A stretch of DNA of 64,000 bases, from contig CAVZUK010000003.1 of assembly GCA_963778465.1 (NCBI GenBank), positions 868,001-932,000 on the forward strand, in the 5' to 3' direction. Positions 59,951 to 64,000 of the stretch are shown in pieces (position 1 is the stretch's first letter; each line of letters begins with the position of its first letter). Source of the stretch: CAVZBW01 sp963778465 (GTDB lineage: Bacteria > Actinomycetota > Acidimicrobiia > Acidimicrobiales > RAAP-2). Under the pieces are notes generated by a model. That model had not been told where the DNA came from, made no database searches, and was given only the letters and a program-made list of their open reading frames with translations. The position numbers were made by a program, and so were the translations under genes.

Positions 59951-60800
59951 CCGACATGGCCGCCGACCTGGCCGGGACCGTGGCGGCGGAGGAGGCGATC
60001 ACCCTCGTCAGTCCTCGCGTCCACCGGGAGCCGAAGCGCAACCGCTTCCGGAGCATCGCGCTCCGGGTCGCCGGCCCGCTGGCGGTGATCGGCCTGTGGT
60101 GGCTGCTCACGGGCACCGGGATCGTGAAGCCGACCTTCCTCTCCTCGCCCCTCGTCACCTGGAATACCTTCTGGAACCTGCTGCGGCACCAGGACCTGCT
60201 CGGAGACATCGGCGTCTCGCTGGCCCGGGCGATGGTCGGGCTGGCGATCGGGGCCGGCATCGGGCTGATCCTCGGGATCACCGTCGGGCTGTTCCGGCTC
60301 GGCGAGGAGCTGCTCGACGCGTCGCTCCAGATGTTCCGGGTCATCCCCTTCCCGGCGGTCCTCTTCCTCTTCATCGTGTGGTTCGGGATCGGGGAGACGG
60401 CCAAGGTGCTGCTCATCGCCCTCGCGACGCTGTTTCCCATGTACCTCAACACCTTCAACGGGGTGCGCAACGTCGATCGCCGGATCGTGGAGGCGGCGCG
60501 TAGCTTCGGGTTGCGCGGTCGGCGCCTCGTGACCGGTGTCGTCGTGCCGCTCGCCCTGCCGTCGATACTCACCGGGCTGCGATTCTCCGCCGGGGTGTCG
60601 ATCATCGCCCTGGTCTTCGCCGAGACCATCAACGCCAACAAGGGCATCGGCTACCTGGTCAACCAGGCGGCCAGCTTCCAGCAAGTCTCCGTCCTGGTCG
60701 TGTGCATCATCGTCTACGCCCTGCTCGGGATCTTCGTGGACCTCTGCGTCCGGATCCTGGAGAACCGGCTCATGCCCTGGCGGCGCCAGGTGGCGGTGCG

Positions 60801-60804
<4 letters not shown>
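59947..60804 (+). CDS. ABC transporter permease, SsuC/TauC type
   Basis: 285 residues with six helices: LAVIGLWWLLTGTGIV, LARAMVGLAIGAGIGLILGI, VIPFPAVLFLFIVWFGIGE, LLIALATLFPMYLNTFNGVR and two more. The cytoplasmic coupling loop is EAARSFGLRGRRLVTGVVVP with LALPSILTGLRFSAGVS, the EAA motif of the family. GTG at 59947 overlaps the binding-protein stop; ATG 59956 is an alternative. The stop overlaps the ATPase start. Confidence 0.88.
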
Positions 60805-61547
<743 letters not shown>

Positions 61548-61595
61548 GCAGAACCCTTCGAAGTCCCCCTGCGTCGGGCCGCCCCCAGGCGCGAA

Positions 61596-61628
61596 CAACC
61601 CCCCTCTGCGACGTGCGGAGGGGGGTTG
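61596..61628. terminator. Strong stem-loop between convergent genes (hairpin 1)
   Basis: CAACCCCCCTC (61596-61606) pairs perfectly with GAGGGGGGTTG (61618-61628), and the inner TGC/GCG adds three further pairs around the loop GACGT. It lies after the transporter operon and before the convergent dioxygenase stop. Its end carries only a short T run on either strand, so termination is probable but the structure is not a textbook example. Confidence 0.7.
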
Positions 61629-61629
61629 G

Positions 61630-61664
61630 TTTGGAGGAGCCAGGGGGGTGAAACTCCCTCCAAA
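61630..61664. terminator. Second stem-loop of the tandem pair (hairpin 2)
   Basis: TTTGGAGG (61630-61637) pairs with CCTCCAAA (61657-61664) around a loop of 19 bases. It begins one base after hairpin 1. On the minus strand the TTTGGAGG arm faces transcription from the dioxygenase gene, so each hairpin may stop one direction. Confidence 0.6.
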
Positions 61665-61688
61665 TCGCGTGCTTTCTCGGGCTGGCGA

Positions 61689-62612
61689 TCACGCCGCCCG
61701 GTAGTAGTCCGAGGCGTCGCCCTGGAGCGAGACGCTCTCGCGCCCGTCGAGGCCCACGGCCCGCTCGCCATTGGTGGTGACCCGCTGCACGTGCCGGTGA
61801 CCGGAGAAATCGGCGGTCGCGTAGTGCTGGGTCGAGCGGTTGTCCCAGATGACCACGTCGCCCTCCCGCCATTGCCAGCGCACCGTGTTCTCCGGCCGGG
61901 TGATGTACGACTGCAGGATCCGGATCAGGTCGGTCGACTCGAGGCCGCCGTGGCTCACCAGCCGGTAGGCGAAGCCGCCCAGCAGGAGCGCACGCTCTCC
62001 CGTCTCGGGATGGATCCGCACGACGGGGTGCTCGGTCTCGTACGCGCGGGCCGCGAACTTCCGGTAGTACTCGATCTGCTCCTGGGTGAGGGCGGTCCGG
62101 AGCGCGGAGCTGTCGTGCCGTGCGTAATCGTGCGCGTTGGAGTGCACGGCGCGCAGCCCGTCGGCCAGCGTGCGGAGGTCGTCGGGGAGATCCTCGTAGC
62201 CCGCCACCGTGTTGGCCCAGAGGGTGTCGCCGCCCACGTCGGGAATGACCACGGCGCGCAGGATCGAGAAGGTCGGGGGGCGCTCGACGAACGTGACGTC
62301 GGTGTGCCACTGGTTGGCCGCGGTGCCGCCCTGCGACTCGAGCTTGAGCACCTCGGGATCCTCCGTGAGGGGCGGCAAGGTCGGGTGGCCGAGCGTCACC
62401 GAACCGAGGCGCTCGGCGAACCGGATCTGGGCCGCCGAATCCAGTGACTGGTCGCGGAGGAAGACGACCCGGTGCGCCAGGAGGGCCTGGCGGAGTGCGG
62501 CGATGTCGGCGTCGTCGGCGTCCCGGAGATCGATGCCGGACAGCTCGGCGCCGGTGCGACCGGTCTGCCGGCGGACGTCGATGCGGGGCGAGGCGAGGGT
62601 CTCGATGGTCAC
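61689..62612 (-). CDS. TauD/TfdA-family Fe(II)/2-oxoglutarate dioxygenase (AtsK/taurine-dioxygenase type)
   Basis: 307 residues. The iron triad is H103 and D105 in QWHTDVTF and H263 in DNRSTQHYA; R277 in HVQRVTTNGE would bind 2-oxoglutarate. The N-terminal part (GAELSGIDLRD, AHRVVFLRDQ, FAERLGSVTLGHPTLP) is closest in style to alkylsulfate dioxygenase AtsK and to TauD, which release sulfite or sulfate from organosulfur compounds. The convergent ABC importer is of the sulfonate type. ATG 62612 is 145 bases from the divergent flavoprotein gene. Confidence 0.88.
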   Translation of the reverse strand: MTIETLASPRIDVRRQTGRTGAELSGIDLRDADDADIAALRQALLAHRVVFLRDQSLDSAAQIRFAERLGSVTLGHPTLPPLTEDPEVLKLESQGGTAANQWHTDVTFVERPPTFSILRAVVIPDVGGDTLWANTVAGYEDLPDDLRTLADGLRAVHSNAHDYARHDSSALRTALTQEQIEYYRKFAARAYETEHPVVRIHPETGERALLLGGFAYRLVSHGGLESTDLIRILQSYITRPENTVRWQWREGDVVIWDNRSTQHYATADFSGHRHVQRVTTNGERAVGLDGRESVSLQGDASDYYRAA

Positions 62613-62684
62613 GGCTGCTCCCTGTGTCGCTGCTCGGAGGGGTTCCGAGGAGTGTTTCCCCGTAACCCGCTAAATATGATGGAA

Positions 62685-62692
62685 ATGATCAT
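62685..62692. promoter_or_regulatory. Palindrome ATGATCAT in an A/T-rich divergent promoter region
   Basis: The space between the dioxygenase and flavoprotein genes contains an A/T-rich stretch around 62671-62696, unusual in this 70%-GC window. It has the perfect 8-base palindrome ATGATCAT (62685-62692), preceded by ATATGATGG. A regulator site shared by both genes is possible, but no regulator can be named. Confidence 0.4.
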
Positions 62693-62757
62693 AAATAGCC
62701 TAGGGGCTCTTCGTCAAACCCGGTACGCTGCTGCGGCACGCTTGGGGGAGACGACGC

Positions 62758-64000
62758 ATGGATCGTCAGCTGAGGTTCGCCATCATCGGCGCCGGCATGG
62801 CGGGCATCCTGGCCGCCATCAAGCTGGAGCAGGAAGGGCTCGACGACTTCACGATCTACGAGAAGGCGGATCGGGTCGGCGGGACGTGGCGTGAGAACAC
62901 GTACCCGGGGATCGCCTGCGACGTGCCCTCGCACCTCTACAGCTACACCTTTGCCCTCAATCCGGAATGGTCGCACACGTACTCGCCCGGCGCCGAGATC
63001 CAGTCGTACTTCGAGCGGGTGTCGGCGGAGCGGGGCGTCCAGGGTCGCGTCCGCTTCGGCGACGAGGTGGTCGGATGTCGCTTCGAGGGTGGACGCTGGC
63101 ACCTCGAGACGGCGCAGGGTCATCAGGACGAGGTGGACGTGGTCATCGCCGCGACCGGCGTGCTGCACCACCCCCGGTACCCCGACATCGAGGGGCTCGA
63201 CACCTTTGGCGGTGCGTCGTTCCACAGCGCCCGTTGGGACCACGGCGTCCCGCTCGAGGGCGCCCGGGTAGGCATCGTGGGCACCGGGTCCTCGGCGGTG
63301 CAGATCATCAGCGCCATCGTCGGCCGCGTCGGAAAGGTCTCGCTGTTCCAGCGCACCGCGCAGTGGATCATGCCCATCCCCAACCCCGCCTACACCGAGG
63401 AGCAGCGCAGAGAGTTCGGCCAGGACTCTGCGGCCCTCCGCCAGCTCTACGACGGCCTCTCGGAGATCTTCGACGCCTTCTCGGACGGCGTGGTCGACGC
63501 CGACTCCGAGGCGATGCACCGGATCGAGGAGACGTGCTTGGCCAACCTCGAGGACCACGTCACCGACCCGGACCTCCTGGAGCGCCTCCGGCCGAGCTAC
63601 CGCGCCGCATGCAAGCGCCTCATCGTCTCGCCCGACTTCTACGACGCCATCCAGCGGCCCAATGCCGAGCTCGTCACCTCCCACATCGAGCGCGTGGAGC
63701 GCGGGGGCGTGCGGACCGCGGATGGCCGACTCCACGAGCTCGACGTGCTCGTGCTGGCGACCGGCTTCAAAGTCGACGCCTTCATGCGGCCGGTGCGCAT
63801 CCAGGGTCGGGGCGGCCGGGACCTCGATCGGGCCTGGAGCCCACGACCGGAGGCCTACCTCTCCATCTCCGTTCCAGAGTTCCCGAACCTCTTCATGCTC
63901 AACGGGCCCAACGGCCCGGTGGGCAACTTCTCGCTCATCCAGGTGGCGGAGCTGCAGATGAACTACATCCTGCAACTCGTCCAGGAGCTCCGTAGCGGCC
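62758..64000 (+). CDS. FAD-dependent monooxygenase, Baeyer-Villiger type (incomplete at right edge)
   Basis: 414 residues are visible and the frame is still open at the right edge. FAD motif FAIIGAGMAGILAAIKLEQE, EKADRVGGTWRENTYPGIAC (with the GGTWxxNxYPG flavin segment), the fingerprint FGGASFHSARWD (FxGxxxHxxxWD form), and NADPH motif VGIVGTGSSAVQIISAIVG. LDVLVLATGFKVDAF and PEFPNLFMLNGPNGP follow. These features define class B Baeyer-Villiger and related flavin monooxygenases. Substrates range from ketones to steroids. ATG at 62758 is likely; GGGGGAGA is seven bases upstream. Divergent from the TauD-type gene. Confidence 0.85.
   Translation, partial: MDRQLRFAIIGAGMAGILAAIKLEQEGLDDFTIYEKADRVGGTWRENTYPGIACDVPSHLYSYTFALNPEWSHTYSPGAEIQSYFERVSAERGVQGRVRFGDEVVGCRFEGGRWHLETAQGHQDEVDVVIAATGVLHHPRYPDIEGLDTFGGASFHSARWDHGVPLEGARVGIVGTGSSAVQIISAIVGRVGKVSLFQRTAQWIMPIPNPAYTEEQRREFGQDSAALRQLYDGLSEIFDAFSDGVVDADSEAMHRIEETCLANLEDHVTDPDLLERLRPSYRAACKRLIVSPDFYDAIQRPNAELVTSHIERVERGGVRTADGRLHELDVLVLATGFKVDAFMRPVRIQGRGGRDLDRAWSPRPEAYLSISVPEFPNLFMLNGPNGPVGNFSLIQVAELQMNYILQLVQELRSG

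Overview
The window is about 70% GC, densely packed and almost entirely housekeeping or metabolic. Everything recognisable points to an actinomycete-type bacterium (Actinomycetota). The evidence is a rex-hemA-hemC-cobA/hemD-hemB-hemL heme operon, a 14-gene nuoA-N operon, a ctaE-qcrCAB cluster with a diheme QcrC, an actinobacterial CtaF, a KstR-like TetR regulator and a HelD-type RNA polymerase motor. A deep-branching class such as Acidimicrobiia is my best guess, but that is inference from gene style and not a database result. I see no rRNA, tRNA, CRISPR array, insertion sequence or prophage, and no gene-free stretch longer than about 300 bases.

Layout. 1-6422 (+): the end of Rex, then early tetrapyrrole synthesis from glutamyl-tRNA to uroporphyrinogen III and precorrin-2. 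6436-7743 (-): a geranylgeranyl-reductase-family flavoprotein, probably acting on menaquinone. 7843-24306 (+): the complete NADH dehydrogenase operon nuoA-N, nearly every gene overlapping the next by 1-8 bases. 24358-29089 (-): a TfoX-like protein and a split MprF-like pair (a flippase-type membrane protein, and a lysyltransferase-domain protein fused to a decayed metallophosphoesterase domain). 29140-29622 (+): a HAD phosphatase. 29635-35217 (-): ybjQ-hemE-hemH-hemY-lnt, late heme synthesis joined to apolipoprotein N-acyltransferase. 35505-37979 (+): HelD. 38113-42559 (+): ctaE-qcrC-qcrA-qcrB. 42638-44199: a GNAT and an SDR gene. 44264-47189 (-): ctaF-ctaD-ctaC. 47305-52539: an alkylsulfatase-like hydrolase, TatA, a CopD-like protein, a crotonase, a GH1-like protein without its catalytic acid and an alpha/beta hydrolase. 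52602-55277 (+): a GH31 alpha-glucosidase. 55318-58712: an ABC exporter with one TetR gene and a second divergent TetR gene. 58859-64000: a sulfonate-type ABC importer, a TauD/AtsK-type dioxygenase and a Baeyer-Villiger-type flavoprotein that runs off the right edge.

How they work together. The first half makes heme and the quinone-linked chain that uses it: NADH to menaquinone (Nuo), menaquinol to cytochrome bcc (Qcr), then the aa3 oxidase (Cta). Rex, an NADH/NAD sensor, sits at the head of the heme operon. The last third looks like nutrient scavenging, with organosulfur uptake and desulfurisation and carbohydrate hydrolysis.

Two conserved genes, cobA/hemD and nuoN, each carry a single-base frameshift. 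Both genes are otherwise intact, so sequence or assembly error is the first explanation to test. The most unusual items are the decayed metallophosphoesterase fused to the MprF-like protein, Lnt with serine at the nucleophile position, the GH1-like protein without its acid/base glutamate, and the compact organosulfur locus at the right end.
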